Assembly: GCA_016165875.1 (NCBI GenBank)
Contig: JABBOT010000001.1
Coordinates: forward strand, 34,217,011 to 34,281,010
DNA: 64,000 bases
Source of the DNA: Acanthopleura granulata
Taxonomy: Eukaryota > Mollusca > Polyplacophora > Chitonida > Chitonidae
Direction of reading: 5' to 3'
The translations under genes were made by a program, and so were the position numbers. The stretch's first letter is position 1, and every line of letters begins with the position of its first letter. The notes below the pieces were generated by a model. That model was given only the letters and a program-made list of their open reading frames with translations, was not told the DNA's origin and did not search any database. Positions 23,971 to 38,299 of the stretch are shown piece by piece.

Positions 23971-26390
23971 GTCTGCGTATACTGAAATGTTTTACATTGT
24001 TCTCAATGAGTCGTAAATTCCCAATCTCAAGTTTTCCAAGGAGCGTTACCCGAGCAAACAATTTCACTGAGGAAGCCATTAAGGTGACATGTGTAGTAAG
24101 CGTGTTAGTCTGTTGACTGTGAGGTTGATGGCATTATGCATACTGTTAAACAAAAAAAAATGTAGATCAATTCGCCGTTGCAACCTCTTCTTCTGTGTCG
24201 TATAACACTGGTAATTAATAAACAACAATAGAGCGAGTGCATGAGCGATTGACTAGTAGATGGCAAGTACACCACCACGCGCCGACTCCGGCAATCGGAC
24301 GGCTGTTTGTACGAGATGATTGGGCAAAGAAAAAAAAAGAACAGTTTAATGGAAATTATAGATTTTTGGCCGAGTCTTACGGCACAATGTCTGCGGGAAT
24401 GACACTCTACTGACAGCAGATGTTCTAGTGTCAGCTACGAAAATAGTTCCTCTCTTCTCCAAATCTCATATTCCTAGTTATTTCCTGTCCAAAACCTTGC
24501 CCTTCCAAAAAGCAAACCTATAATACAAAGCGAGACGCTGTGCCGCGGAAAACAGCTTCTGTGTTATGTTAGCGTCACTGATCGTAATCTTATACAACAT
24601 TATACCATTAAATTTGCTGCATCGTATTTAAGGTACATATTCTGAAACGAGGTATCTAGTGCTCATTTTTCAAAATGATCTGAACTTTTTCTCAAAATCG
24701 TGAGTGATTAACCAGTCAGCACAAGTGTGCCGCGCTATTTGGTATTGGCATATCCTGGCCACTGGTATTAATAACAAAATACAGAAATGTTATCGCAGAA
24801 TTTGGCCTATTTTCAGCGAGCATTATTTACTTATATGCATTCTGTCAGAAATAACTGGATGAATTTCACTCAATCTGATGTCTATTTTGAACTTATCTAT
24901 TGGTTTCCTTTGGCGTTAAAAAAGCATGCACCTTTATATTCCGACAATATTCCGTGACTAATGCAGACATATGTAGACGATGTTGTAGTGCTGCCTCACT
25001 GAATCACCATGCGGTAAACATCACGAAGCACACCACACTCAGCAACTGAACGAATACAGGATCTAGCCATAGAATCTACAAATATGGTCTTAAGTTTAGC
25101 ATTACACGGGGAATTAGCAGTATTACCAGTTTTATTGTCTCATATAAGGCGAACACGACTGGGAATTGAACTCGGGGTCTCATTCTTACAACGCGGATTA
25201 AAAATTTGATCTGCGTGATACACTCATAGTGGTTTGTATATGTGTTCACCTACTACACACATTTATACAGTCTTTAAATTTCGATGTGTTTAGATCATCT
25301 TTACGTTACACATATAGTAATGAGGGTTGGACAGGAAATTATAGCTCCGGTTTACAATGAATCTCTTAACATAAGGACAACTGTTCCCCCAAAGGACAGT
25401 TACAACGGGAGTGTAAACAACAAGAGGCCACAATTACCTCTGACAAAGAAGAGTGAGGATTAAATTTCAGACTGGCTCGGTTTGTTATAGCAGGTAAATG
25501 AGCAGCCTGTTTGAGGAGGGATTGATTGGGGACGTCTTAGTGGAAGCGCTAATCTCTTTCGCCGAATGGCTCCAGCTGGGCTGGCCCCGCTCACCAATAA
25601 ATCATTAGCAAATATTTCATTGCAACAACCCTATTCTCACAAGTGCTTTTCCTCTGGCTGCCAAAGAAAGATCCACAATTTGTGGGTAGGGGGTGACACA
25701 TTGGGAAGCTGATAAGTCACGGTTATGAGGAGAGATGCGGTGGGTTCGCCCGAGTGGCCTGCCAAATCTAACTGACCAGACTCTCATCTAACGGTTCGGC
25801 CATACGTAACCAATCCCAGAACTACTGATTTGGATTTCCTCAGACAGGGAATCGAATGTCGACCCGGAGATTTCATTAGAAATTACATGGTGACATCAGG
25901 AATTCTTTATAAGTGGAACTGCTGGTAAAATCAGCTACAGACGAAATAGTAATGTTGCCCCGCATGTACATAGCTGGCTTTGTAGCAAGTTTGGTATAGA
26001 TTGATCGACCTTTCAGAAAGTACCATGCTAGTAACTTTAGCTGGGTTGGAAAGAAAGCATTGTTTAACGAATATTGATTTCTCACATGTCTCCGCATGCA
26101 GCAATATATATTTGAGAGTTTTTTTGTCTTCATTGCTATAACTTGGGCCCCCAAATTAATTAACGGTCCAGTCATGAATGCTGGAGGAAATTATGAATAT
26201 TTCTTTTTCGCTTAAAACAGGAATGGAAGACGTTCGCCTGACCTTAGTTGCCTTCAGTTTAATTAGAAATTAATTATAATGACAAACTGAGACAGTCATT
26301 TTTTTTTTGTTTTCTCAGCGATGGAATCATTTTTTGTGCTGTTTGAACACATTTCATCACAGCTGCTTTCATTTAGTAGTTATTGATGTT
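23971..26390. other. Intergenic DNA, nothing recognised
   Basis: No supportable gene. Near 25150 and 25845, reverse B-box-like words (GAATTGAACTCGGGG, GGGAATCGAATG) hint at eroded tRNA-derived repeats, but the rest of a tRNA or SINE is not visible. Confidence 0.35.
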
Positions 26391-26399
26391 CGAGGTCCA

Positions 26400-27010
26400 C
26401 ACTCCGTGGCATGAAAATTGATGATCAGTGGTAGAGAAGAAAACAAACTAACAAAAGAGTGTGGTGGAGGTTGGGTCTTATGGTGGTTAAAGTGATTTAA
26501 ACTAAAGCTAAATGAGATACAGGAAATAGAAAAAGAAAAAGACAAAGGCAGAGAAGGTGTGGAAAGAGAAAGGATCGGAGACATGGACAAAACAAGCAGC
26601 AAAGGTGAAGACAAAAAGAAGATCAGGGAGTACCCTGCAGGAAAAGTGAGGAAGAAAGAGTGAAATGTTCCGAAAAGTAAAAGGAATGAACTATATCTGA
26701 ATTGAGGAGAGATGCAAATAAACATTTGAAGTGAAAGGGGCACATGTGGGGATTTAGAGGAGGCTATTTGGAGAGGAAGTCAGAGCAGAGATTCATGACA
26801 TCGCTGGAGAGAAAGGGCACGAGGGGTTATTGACAGATAGAGTATAAGTTGAGAAAGAGGCGACGCGAGATAAGACAGGTAAACAGAACGACAAGGATTT
26901 GTCAAAGACAGTTGAATAATAGGCAGTTGGCGAAAGAAACGATTAAAGAAGTTGAAGGACAGAGAAAAGAATATCGTGAAGAATAACAAAAAAATTGGGA
27001 ACATGTATAA
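26400..27010 (+). repeat. Purine-biased tract of about 600 bp
   Basis: The plus strand is dominated by A and G (runs such as GAAAAAGAAAAAGAC and GAGGAAGAAAGAG). The complementary strand therefore reads as long S/F/L-rich open frames, which are a by-product of composition. It may be a decayed GA-rich simple repeat; the purine bias stops near 27010. Confidence 0.7.
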
Positions 27011-29810
27011 AAGCAGATAAATATATCACATAATTTGATGATAACTGACCTTGGCCAAAAGCCGATGGTTGATCCATCTTTGAACCAAAGAATATGTACA
27101 TTTCAATTGAAAGACATTCGTTTTGAAGCTCGGAAATATCAAAAGGTCTTAAAACGGTATAGTCTTACACTTAAGAGAGTCTTCAATGGATCTAAGGTGA
27201 CAAGGAGCCATTAACTGGGCTTCAGCTGTAGTCGTTTATCTGATATGTGTATATATTTTAGCTGTGGTCGTATTATTCCAAGGCACACCACATGCATACA
27301 ATGTGTCTAATGCGCATGATCTTAATATTTCTTCCACAAAGCATGCATTAAGTTCATTTTTGATGTCCAGATTGGATCATGAATATCTTGCGCGCATTCA
27401 TACTTATCAATTACATGTGTAATAATGTTTTCCGCAGAGTTTTAGGCAATGAAGAATGGTTACATTATCGGATTGGCTCATTTTTGCCAGGGAAATTTTT
27501 TTTCACGTCACATGCAGAAGCACATGATTCCTTATTTCTGTGCACGGTTCGAGCGGCAGTTTCACAAATGAACTGAATAACGTCAAATTCATGCACCTTA
27601 AATGCTATGAATCGTTTGGTTGCGTATCTTTTGGTGCCAATGATTTTCACTCGACGCCATGCAAAATGTTGACTGAGTGGGGTGGGATTGTGCGGTGAGT
27701 CAAAGTGCGCAGCTAAAGAAACACTCTCAGTCTGCCAACCTACGGTACCGAAGGCGGAGATTAGCAAAGAACGGGCGTGTACATGTGCGCTGATGGTATA
27801 TTGGTCATAGCCTTCATTTACATTTACATTCGTCTAAAATCATGCAGCCTTTCCATTCCACGTCTTTGTTATTAAACCGTGCTTCTCGCCATGGTTTGTT
27901 TGAAACAAAATTACACATTATATGTCTTTTCTAAACCCTAAAAATCTGGCTTAGTCATATTTTGATTTCATTTCAAAGACTTGCCATTATAGAAGCTGTC
28001 ATAGTGTCAGTGCGCTGGATATAAAATTATCTGCTGTGACAAAACCAAAAAAAATGCATACCGTGCATTTGTATATGGGCATATGACAAAAAAGTTTATG
28101 ATTGTGTGTTTACTGAGAAATCATTACTATCTCAGAATGAACATACTTACTTTATGCATGGAGCAGATATGTATCACAGCGAATAGACAGTGGCTTTTGT
28201 GAGAATTCCTGGTACATACACAGTTATACAGGTCGACTTGTCATCGGATTAGCCTGCTATGGAAATGGATGCCCATTTCTGAGAAAAACCTATCGGGACT
28301 GTATGCAGTCAGGCAAGAGATGATCGTATCCATGTGTTACACAATCATTTTATGCAATTTGCTGGTACAAACTCTTGTCCTGACACACACTGGTAATATT
28401 TGACCCTAATCTTGTCTTCCAGTCGCAGACGTGCGACAGCCTGTGATGTCACGTATAGACAGTTCAGTCTTTAATTTTTGTATAATCCTCCCAGGGACAA
28501 TTGAAGAATATTATTACTAACGTACCACGTGGTCGATAACTGTATATAAGTGAATACTGTAAGACGTTGTGAGTGCGCTAAGCGTCGAGGGTTCTTGGTA
28601 TATGGGTGGGCAATTCCTTATCCTCTATATCCCAAATGGTGGGTCATTTGAAAATCGGTGATCGATGCAGTTTTTCAGAAAGTCAGCGACTACTCGCTGA
28701 CATGCTGTTGTTTTTGTTTTACTTTTAAACATGGACGAGATATTGTGTAATGTGTTTGCGACCGGCTTCATAACTGAACTGAGGGTAATGATTCACCAAG
28801 AATGCATTACTTGAGATTACAAATAAACCTAAGTCCAATCAGACATTCTTTTTTGAAGGAGGTCAACTTACTCTACTCTAAGTGCCACACGGCATATTGT
28901 TTTACATGTTGACAATTACGTATTATACCGACACAGTGACCTTTCTACTGAGTCTTGAACATAGTATTTCTGATCATAGCAAATTCATATCAGTCGTGGC
29001 CTGGCCTGAGGTTCGTGCAGCCAAGATGAAAGCCTCTTGCAATATTTCTTTATGTATATTTTTACTCCATTTATATACGGATATAAATTTTATTGGTGTT
29101 TTTCGTTGAACCAAAGGCAATTTCGCTTTATAGTCGGAAAACGGCCATGTTTATGTGATTGCTGTAATAGGTTGAAAGCAGCTATCAGCAATAAGTTACT
29201 TATTGTGCAGCAAGAGAGGCCTTTATGCTGTTATAAGAAAACCTAGATCGTTTCAAAGAATACGGCCTTACTGTGTCTTGGTGGATGAGAATGGTCAATG
29301 CCTTTGTATTATTAAGTAAATAAAGATTAGGCCCATAGTGCTTAAAATGAAAATGCAACATATTTCCACGGATTCCTTGCTTTGTGTGCCTATATTTCTT
29401 TAATTGATTGTTGTTCAGCACCACACTTAAGCATTTTTCACTTATGCAATGGCCATCGATTTTATGGGTGCAGGAAACTCGAGTGCATGTTCTGAAAGTT
29501 TAGCACATTTCCCGTCTGGTTTACCATTTAGCTGATATAATGAACTATACCGTACATTTGCTTTTGCGCATGTATGCAATTTAATATTTTTTACTGCGGA
29601 CAGCCTTAATTAACGTTTTTGTGATTGCGTACATCATATAGCTCATATGTATGATGTATGATAACCGAGGTATCGCAGTTCAAAGTAAGCAAAAACGCCC
29701 ACGTAGGGAAACTCAAATGGACCGCCATGCTCTCTATTTTAACCAATCAAGGTCGAGATATTTCTACCACCCGAGAAGGCATCTGTTTCCGCTGTGACAT
29801 CACCCGTACC
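27011..29810. other. Intergenic DNA, nothing recognised
   Basis: No supportable gene, RNA or repeat family. Short AT-rich runs only. Confidence 0.4.
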
Positions 29811-29823
29811 TAGCTCACCATTT

Positions 29824-30025
29824 CGGTCGCGCTGAATTCAAGTCCAGCTCATGCTTGCTTCCTCTCCGGCCGTACGTGGGAAAGCCTGCCAGCAACGTGC
29901 GGATGGTCATGGGTTTCCCTCGGGCTCTGCCCGGTTTCCTCCCACCATAATGCTGGCCACCGTCGTAAAAGTGAAATATTCTGGAGTACGGCGTAAAACA
30001 CTAATCAAATAAATAAATAAAGAAA
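29824..30025 (+). mobile_element. SINE family A, 5'-truncated copy with likely duplication
   Basis: Starts within the tRNA-like head, keeps the B-box-like GAATTCAAGTCC, the full body and the 3' end AGTGAAATATTC...CGGCGTAAAACAC, then AAATAAATAAATAAA. Flanks TAGCTCACCATTT (29811-29823) and TAGTTCACTATTT (30026-30038) match at 11 of 13 positions. This fits 5' truncation during LINE-driven insertion. Confidence 0.85.
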
Positions 30026-30039
30026 TAGTTCACTATTTT

Positions 30040-33000
30040 ACCATATAGCATTAATGTTAAATCAGCTGTTTTCCTTGTCATTACGATGCAATTCTGATAT
30101 ACTTTAAACATATTTTAAATAAAAATAGTAGCGGAACACGTCAGGGGTTATTGCCCAGGTCTTAACCAGGAGTTCACAATGCATGGCCTTCGATTGTAAT
30201 AATAAAGGGGACCGTATTTCGCACACAAAGGTTTGTCTCACCTCTAATACTGAAGAGCGCAGGGCACGAATGACGCTACATCGTGTTTCCGGTTTCATTA
30301 AAATGGCCTATTTCATGGCCTCCTAAGAGTTCCAGATTAAAAGGTGATTTGTAGAGTTACCAAGCAGGACATACGGATTTGCCTCTGCCCGTTAAGGTCT
30401 GTATGGGCCTCTCTTCTGAAATAACTCTCTTTGCATTTTGTGTTATGTTTTCTCTTAAAAGCTTTTGAATGTTTCAGAGCAGTAATTGCCTAGTGAATTC
30501 GCCGAACAAAAATCTATCATCACAAGATGGAGGTTTTAATAAATAGCTCTCATTTCATTAGGTGTCGACTTGTATAAAATCTTAAGATGAGGTATTCAGG
30601 CCACACAAGAAGCGTCCAATTTTAAAGACACTTTGTATGTTAAGTATGCACTAAGAGTTGGCTGGGGGCCATCTTTTTATTACTCATACGCACCATAACT
30701 CCTCCGGTACTGATAAGATGTATGACTTAAATTATCAGTTAACAGTTGCCTTCTTTACATTCTAATGCGGTACTCTTGTTTGGTGTACCATATTTTACAT
30801 GTAGAACTATATAGAGAGCAAGTTTGGATTAATCGAATAGCCCACTCATTGTCGCCGGAAGTCTGAGATTGAAGACTGACCGAATGATTATTGCTTAACG
30901 ACAGTTCGGTAATACGGGACGCATATCGCGACGACTGGGATGAATGATAAACTTCTGATAGCTGTTTCCTTTGAGAGGACCCTACTAGCAGTGTGAATGG
31001 TAAATGGGGACAAAGCAATGAAATGGTGGCAATCGTAACATTTTGCAAAACTGAAGAAGGCTTTGTATAAAAAAAATATCTGGACATTGTTCCTCTGAGA
31101 CTTAACGTTGCGTATATATGTGCATGACAAATCTATCATGTCCAAAAAATAGTGTTTGGATTTTCATATACTCTGTACTACGGGGTAATCTGAGGTAATT
31201 TTTATTTGACTTATCTAGGTCGATCGTTTATGCTATTGTATCTAACAAAGTTACATTGTGTTTTCTTTCCTATTCCATTAGTAAGTTGCACCCTTGTTCC
31301 ATGCACTGGTTTCTTGGTTCTCAGATTTGTCTTTCACTCAAAGGTGACAGTTTCTATCTGGGGACACTGACAGCAGCCAAGATCTTTCCGGTGATCGATT
31401 CTAAATACTGGAGCTCAAGTGACACCTTAGTTCTACCACCGTTTCTGAAGTTTCCATTCAAGGAAAGGTTGTCAAGAACGTATTCACATGATCAACATGC
31501 TCTACCGTTTGTGGTCGATCTGACAGCCTTTTGTTGTTTGTGTGTCAGAGGAAATTTACTGCCTTGGCGTTCGCAGTGCACAATGGCTGTGAGAAGGGAG
31601 TAAGTGAGGCCTGTGTCAACGAGTGAGCAATCTTCGCCCTCAGAAGCCGACTGTTTCTTTGTGCTGAGAATGCCACCAACCTTTGTGGCCATTTACCACC
31701 AGGTCTCGTGTCCAGATGACCAGCACAAGGGCAATTAGAGGTCAACGTCCAGATTTCAGCCAAGAGCATTGTCAACCTGAATGCTTACGTCAAAGAAACT
31801 TTGTCACCGTGCTTGTGGCATAGGATTAAACACCGAGTACTCTTTAACCTAGAGAAAAATAAGGAGGTGAAACAGACGATAAAACAAGAAAATGATTCCA
31901 ATCGACCCATGCAATGAGACCGACTTCTGACTTAATGTACCAAGATAGAAGAAAACCACACACCGAACGACACTTTGACATTTACATCTGTGGAGCATCA
32001 TGCAAACGACGAAATGCGTTAACAGTTTAATATTTAAGTGAAAAGGGATCCTTCCCGAGAGGTAATGGTAATTGAATATGCAACACTGGTAAACAACTCG
32101 TCTTGGACATGGGTCAGTCACAGCGGTACACGTTGATTTCGTCGCAAATGGATGACGGACATTTGCATTAAAGGGCGAAGAGCCACTGTCCTGTTATTAC
32201 ACGAACATTGGAGGTGTTTGTTGGTTATAAAATACCCACATGAGTTCATTCGCTTAATTATTGATGCGCGAGGTTTTCTTTCAGTTTTCATTAAGAAAAA
32301 ATCCATATTCGTAAAGAAGGTATGTTCTCAGTACCACATAATGTCGAACCACTTCTATGGCAACTTCATGCTGTGGACAAATGAGTCATTGAGTTCTAAT
32401 ATCAAAGCTCAGACATTCTGCTTTCCATAAGGTAATTCTCACAATTACGCTATGTTGAAATGTAAATACTTAGATAATTACCGGAACTACTAATTACCCG
32501 AGCTGAAACCTAGATAATGAGTTGTCAGACAGGTGAGAGCGGGTTGACGGACGGTCGCTCCAGGAAGGTGGCAGGTAGTAGCGAATGCTTGCTAGCAGTT
32601 CATTTCCTCCAAGTGATAAAATCGAAGGCCTAAAATAAACAATTATCCAATTCAATTAAAGCAAGTCGTCCCAGTACGGACACGCATTTCCAGCTTGGAC
32701 GGAATTTAGGAAAGAAAACATTTCTGGCTGAAATACGAACTCAAAGAAATATGGTCTGTATTGTAACACGCTTTGGTTATTCAAAATATTGGCTTATTTA
32801 AGAAAAGGTCTTTGACAGAAACTACTCTCTCCAGGCATGCAAAAACCTCAAACACAACAACATCCCTATTGGTGCAAAAATGAGAGTGAAATTGCTGTAA
32901 TTTTCTCACGCATTCGGACAGTTGATTCATCATCATTACTATTGTACAAGAGAACGCTAGTGCTATTTCGCCCGAGCAAAATTTACAATGGTCAAAATTT

Positions 33001-36000
33001 TGTCCACTAATGGACTTAAATGAATCACCGACAGTGTTGTGCCTTAATGTTTTTTGCACTACATGATTACGTTGATTCGAACGCGTCTGGGCAAGGTTTT
33101 ATTTGATTAATAGATGTGCTCAGTTTCACTACACAGCCTGGGAGACAGCAAGTCAAGTTGCTTAACTGTGACATGCATAGCAACTGGGTACTGTCCCTTT
33201 ATCATTGTCTTACTTTAGCTATGGCAATGAAGATTATTTTTCTGCACTGCTGGCTGTAATTATATAGGTCATTGAATTGTGTAAAATCCACACATCCAGT
33301 GTTAGCTGTTAAATATGTTGTTGTGTGGAATGAAGAAAAGATTGTGCTTCTCGTAAAGGCTATCCTCTTTCTGCATGGGGATTTTTTTCAAACACAATAA
33401 TTACGCTTCATTCCTAAATCTTATTTTTTTTGTTCCTGAAATAGTTGATTATTTTGCCAGTTGAAACAACAGGAGTTAAAGTCTGAAACACTGGACGCAC
33501 AGCAATGCTTGAAAACAATGATTTCGCTCATAGAGTCCTTTCACTAACGGACATAATTTTGCGAAAGTAATTTCAGAAATCGACGTCACGGTCGATAACG
33601 ATTAAGTGAAGGACAACACTTTTTGTGGTACCATCACAAAGAGTATATTTTAAAGGGGAAATAAAAGTAAACGAACTTTGCATAAAAGTGTCAAGAGCAT
33701 TATGATCGGTCGTTACCGAACCTTCAAGTCGGATTGCTTCAGTGCGCCTGGATGCTTCTCGCTCATCCAAGTATTTGATCCGCTGGAAAGCGAAAATAAC
33801 AAATGACTTTCTCATGTTATGTTTTCTTTCCTTCTGAATGAGTTGTAATCAGTTTTGGATAATAAAACATCATGCCGAAACAATTGACGCCACGGCTCTT
33901 CTGTTGACCGAATAAGCTGTTTCCAGAGAAGACAGGCACATGCTTCACTTGAAGAAACAGATTTGGCAGAAATGCATTGAACTGTGGTTTTTGTAAAATT
34001 CCTACCTTCAAATGCTTAGACACGAAACTGTGCTTGAGTCTGCAGCTGGACTTCCACAAGATGGCTTATTAATTACGTAAGCACAGTGAACTGCAAACTC
34101 CTGGTGGAATTGCCCAGAATTACACCCAAATCCAAACCAGCGAATGACGACGAAAAATTAAATGGGCTTCAATTAAAAGCAAAGAACGACAACAGCAGAG
34201 ATCTACAACCGATAGGTTGTGCAGTCGTCATCACAATACCGTAAATGTTTGTGTAGTTTGTGAATCGTCTGCTTACAGCAGAGCTAATTTTTCTTAAAAA
34301 TACAGCTTCATATGTTTACACTATTTTAAGTAACTGTACCACAGCAGTACGTAATATTGAAACTTGATCTTGGAAGTTATTTTCTATGTGTCTACCAAAA
34401 GTGTTCTTTCCTCATTGCACGTTATAATTTGTCACTTTGTCCAGAAATGCTGTTTGTTTGTCTTCGTTCCGTTGGATGGTCTTATCCAGTAGGACCTTTG
34501 CCCAGAAGTGTTCTCTCCATTTCTCCACGCATTTAGACACTACTAGGATCCCAGTATCAAAGTTGTTTCACTCTACAGCAGCAAATTCGGGTAATTTACG
34601 TCCTCGTCTGTCGCTCTAGACAGCATATTAACATATTCGCCTTGCTGTTTGTTGTTCTACCCCATGCATCATTAGCACTGCACCATGTCGTTTGCATATC
34701 TATACAACATCGTCTTTCAGAACAACCTAAATTGGTGTTTGCCGTCGTATAGACTGGAATCGCCACTGATCCAATATCAAACGTGGACTTTTTCAGCAGA
34801 CATAAAATTCTACTTTTGACTTAGTAATGCTGTCATCAATGAAACTGTCTCCACGTCTGATTTAGTCTTGATGAATGAATACAGTGACGCAGGGAATTTG
34901 ATTAATGCAATCTACCTTTGAACGCTTGGCTGTAGACTAAGTCAAACCTTGTTGCAAGATGAGAAACTTGTTCTGATTTTGACCATACTGTTGACTAATT
35001 TGGTGATTTTATTTTTCTCTCGCGACGGCAAAGGGCCTTTGACATGTCACAGTATTTGGCGCTGGTAACGAGCAAACAGAAGGCAAACAGATTAGCCTCA
35101 CAGTGATGGGCGACTGATGTACCCGTTACCGGCGGAATTGGTTGACAGGAACCATACACAGTAAGAACGTGTTTAATTAGGTATTCCACATTTCCTCTGG
35201 ACACCATTTAACCTGTAAAAAACCTCTTCCTTGCCTCGCTCAGTAATTTAGGGTATGCTGTGTCAAACTGTATTAAAAAAATCAATATTATTTTTCCCTT
35301 AAATAATGTTGGAAAGTCGTCGGCACTAAACTTACCTGGAATGTATCATTACTCTGGGAATCGATCAGTGGTTTTCATCGTGGAGGGCCTGGCTGTTCGA
35401 ACTTCAGCTGTGGACTCTTACTTCCTCAGAGAAAATGTTCTCGAGAAATCTGAAGTACTGTTAACAGGCGACCAGTTACTGTCGGCGGATGCTTAGCGAC
35501 TGGTATGACATCCGTCAGCTATTATGCATGGCATGAAAAGTTATTCGAAACTACGTCTGGACAGTTTGCCACAGGTCAATACAGCAAACATAGTTACTGG
35601 ATGGAGGAAGCTCGAAAAGAAGGCTCACAGTATGATACCCTGTAACTTAACGCCTCCCACTGATAGTACCATTGACTCGGCCGAAGAGTACGTGGATTGC
35701 CAGGGGTATGCCATCGATCAGGGCCTAGTCTGCTCTGCTAATCGTGTCACTGTCATACCTTGTATTTACCCAGTCGTGTAAATTCCACTGACTCTCTACC
35801 AGGTTAGTCTTGACGCTTGTACAGAAGACCTAAAGGCAATTCAAGTGGAAGAGTTGGAAGAGAGATTTCTGCGTGTACAAAAAGGATAGGTAGAACAGGA
35901 TTGGCAAACACCTCAGCCCTTTTTACGTCAAAAAATCAACCATGCAATAATATAGGCTTGAGATGTGTTCATTCATTTATATAGCTGCTGCAAGAAAACC

Positions 36001-38080
36001 ATCTGACCACTTGCTGACGTGTTTTTCCTTCACCGTCGTCTTGCGTAACAGGACATTTGAGGTTTGAACAGCAGTGAAAACATCGCCATACCAGCCGAGT
36101 GATGAGTCTTTATTTAGAACTGAGTGTGATCTTATCACTGACTTCAAACCTGGTTCAACTCAGTTTGCTTTATGCAGATGTCTTGCGCTTTTAGTATACA
36201 GAGTTGTCGACTGTTTATATCAACGGTGTTTACATTTCGAAACTTTTTAGGGAAATGGAATATCTGCTGGTCTGATACACTCAGTAGAGTTGTAAACGTC
36301 TTCAGCAAACATTTACTTTTCAGATGGGCTGTTTACGCGCATTGCATGACACGGGTGGAGAAGATCGGGGTAACAGGGTTTATTTATTTCTGCGGAAATG
36401 TATCAGAGAATGTAGAGAAATCGGAGTGGGAGCCTTTCGAGCTAAATTTAAGATCTCCTAGTGAGCAGCAAAAGTGAAATAAAACGGTAAATATGAAAGG
36501 TGAACCATATAAGTGTCAGTTGCTATCAGGCTAACTATCAGCGAAGCTTGGAGATTTTATCGGTACAGCAATTGCCGCTAATGGCAAATCGTCTACTCGT
36601 CGTATACGACGCATGCGGATTTTAATGAGCAACGAAAGGGAAATGTAATCGACTGGGGTGAAGTGGTATATTGATATATATACATTGTCAGTGAGAAGTA
36701 CCAATTAAAAGACATCCCTCGGAACCTGCAAACAACATTTTTACCACATTTTCTTTTCTAATTCTCTCCGACATACATCAGCATAATTGTGATTAGGCCA
36801 GTGTCTGTATATATCTAGAAACAAGCATCAAATAACACGGGAGAAAACACTTGTCGACAAGATCCATGAGGGGTTCAGAACCAAGCAACTCGCAAGTGAT
36901 AGCATTGGAGAAAACTGATAACATCGCTGGCTTTCAGAACTACGATAGCAATTTGTGTGCTGTCCAAGGTTTCACGTAAAATCACGTTTTTGCTCCTCTG
37001 ATAAATGAATGTGCGGTTATTATATTTTTGACATTGCCACTGTGATTACCGTGTAAAAATTTGAAAGCTCAGTCTTCCTGAAACTTAAATGTGTGAACGT
37101 CAGCCATGTTTTGCACAAGCGATCGTAAACCGCTTCTTAAAGCGCCATCTTGGCGCGAAATGCCTAGAAGGACGAAAATAATTTGTTGTCCTCGGGATTT
37201 ATAACCATCTGACCCGGCAAACCCGGAGGGCGTTTTCATAAAGATGCAATCTGTGAATTATTCGGTAGAATAGCTGCATTTCCTGCCCCGGTTTCGTCCC
37301 TAAACCACTCCGGATGGTAAAGAACCACACCGCAGGCTTCGACTATCACACACACTATAGACAAGATGTTGGTAAGGAAAAAAAAAGGGTATGGCACTAT
37401 AGCTATTGTTATACGGGAAATCGAGTTTCCCGTTGGGTACGTTGGCACGTGTCCTTTGCTAAGTGAAGTGGTTATGTATGTAATGCGGGCCTATCATCTC
37501 GCTTCAAACCACTGATGGGGATGTCCTACAAACCTGCCTAGCTATTCTCTTGTGAACACCATGCAGCAGTCAGTCTCAGCGGGACCGACGGGCTTCCTTT
37601 CTATCGGTATAACCCACATTCTTCAGGGCAGCCCTTATTAAATCAAGAACTCTTTGTGGATTTGTATAAGGACGCCGCCCGTCATGATATGTTCCTAAGT
37701 GAACAACATTCCTAAAACATACCGGTTTCTTGAGAGGTTGGCCTCGTTTAATAAACTGATCTGTGTTTAAATGGCTTCCTGAGGTGTAAGCCTTAGAAAA
37801 GTTTCTCATCGTATATCGACCGAAGAGTTATATCAGGAGGGGCTGAAATATTTAACCATCGAACGGAATTTACCGTAATTGCGGGATGAAAAATCGATTG
37901 TTCTCTGTACGATATGTCATGTAAAAGACATGAACACATAGTTCCCTGCATGTAAGGACAATACTAAGCTATGTATTAAGTTTCAGAAAATTACAATTCA
38001 TATTACCTTGCGCATGCATCGTTTTTGTTACATCAAAACCGCATACTGATACCGATTATATATATTGTTTACATTAACCC
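30040..38080. other. Intergenic DNA, nothing recognised
   Basis: About 8 kb with many short, mutually overlapping frames (longest about 115 codons), none with a recognisable domain. A 14-bp perfect palindrome, CGTCGTATACGACG, is at 36598. Confidence 0.4.
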
Positions 38081-38084
38081 GGAA

Positions 38085-38290
38085 AGCTCAGCCAAGACGC
38101 CACAATGGGAAACATCCAAACCATTCATACCAGTTACGAATATCGGATCTTAGATTCGAATCCAGCTCTCCAGGCGGCTTTAAGTCAGGAGGTTTGACTG
38201 ACATCTGCATGGCAAAGGGCGGTTGTCGCCTGACTAATATCGTAAGAGTGAATAGCTCTTCAGGGCGGCACTAAATGCCAATTAAATATA
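38085..38290 (+). mobile_element. Possible third SINE family (C), single copy
   Basis: A B-box-like AGATTCGAATCC is followed by a body with CATCTGCATGGCAAAGG and an end GGGCGGCACTAAATGCC followed by A/T-rich sequence. The layout (tRNA-like head, unrelated body, A-rich tail) suits a SINE, but no second copy in the window supports it and no target-site duplication was found. Confidence 0.35.
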
Positions 38291-38299
38291 AAAATCATT

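Noticed and set aside
26369..27004. Two minus-strand frames of 124 and 74 codons, rich in S, F and L
   Set aside because: They arise from the purine bias of the plus strand. Hydrophobic appearance is due to composition, with no domain or start context.
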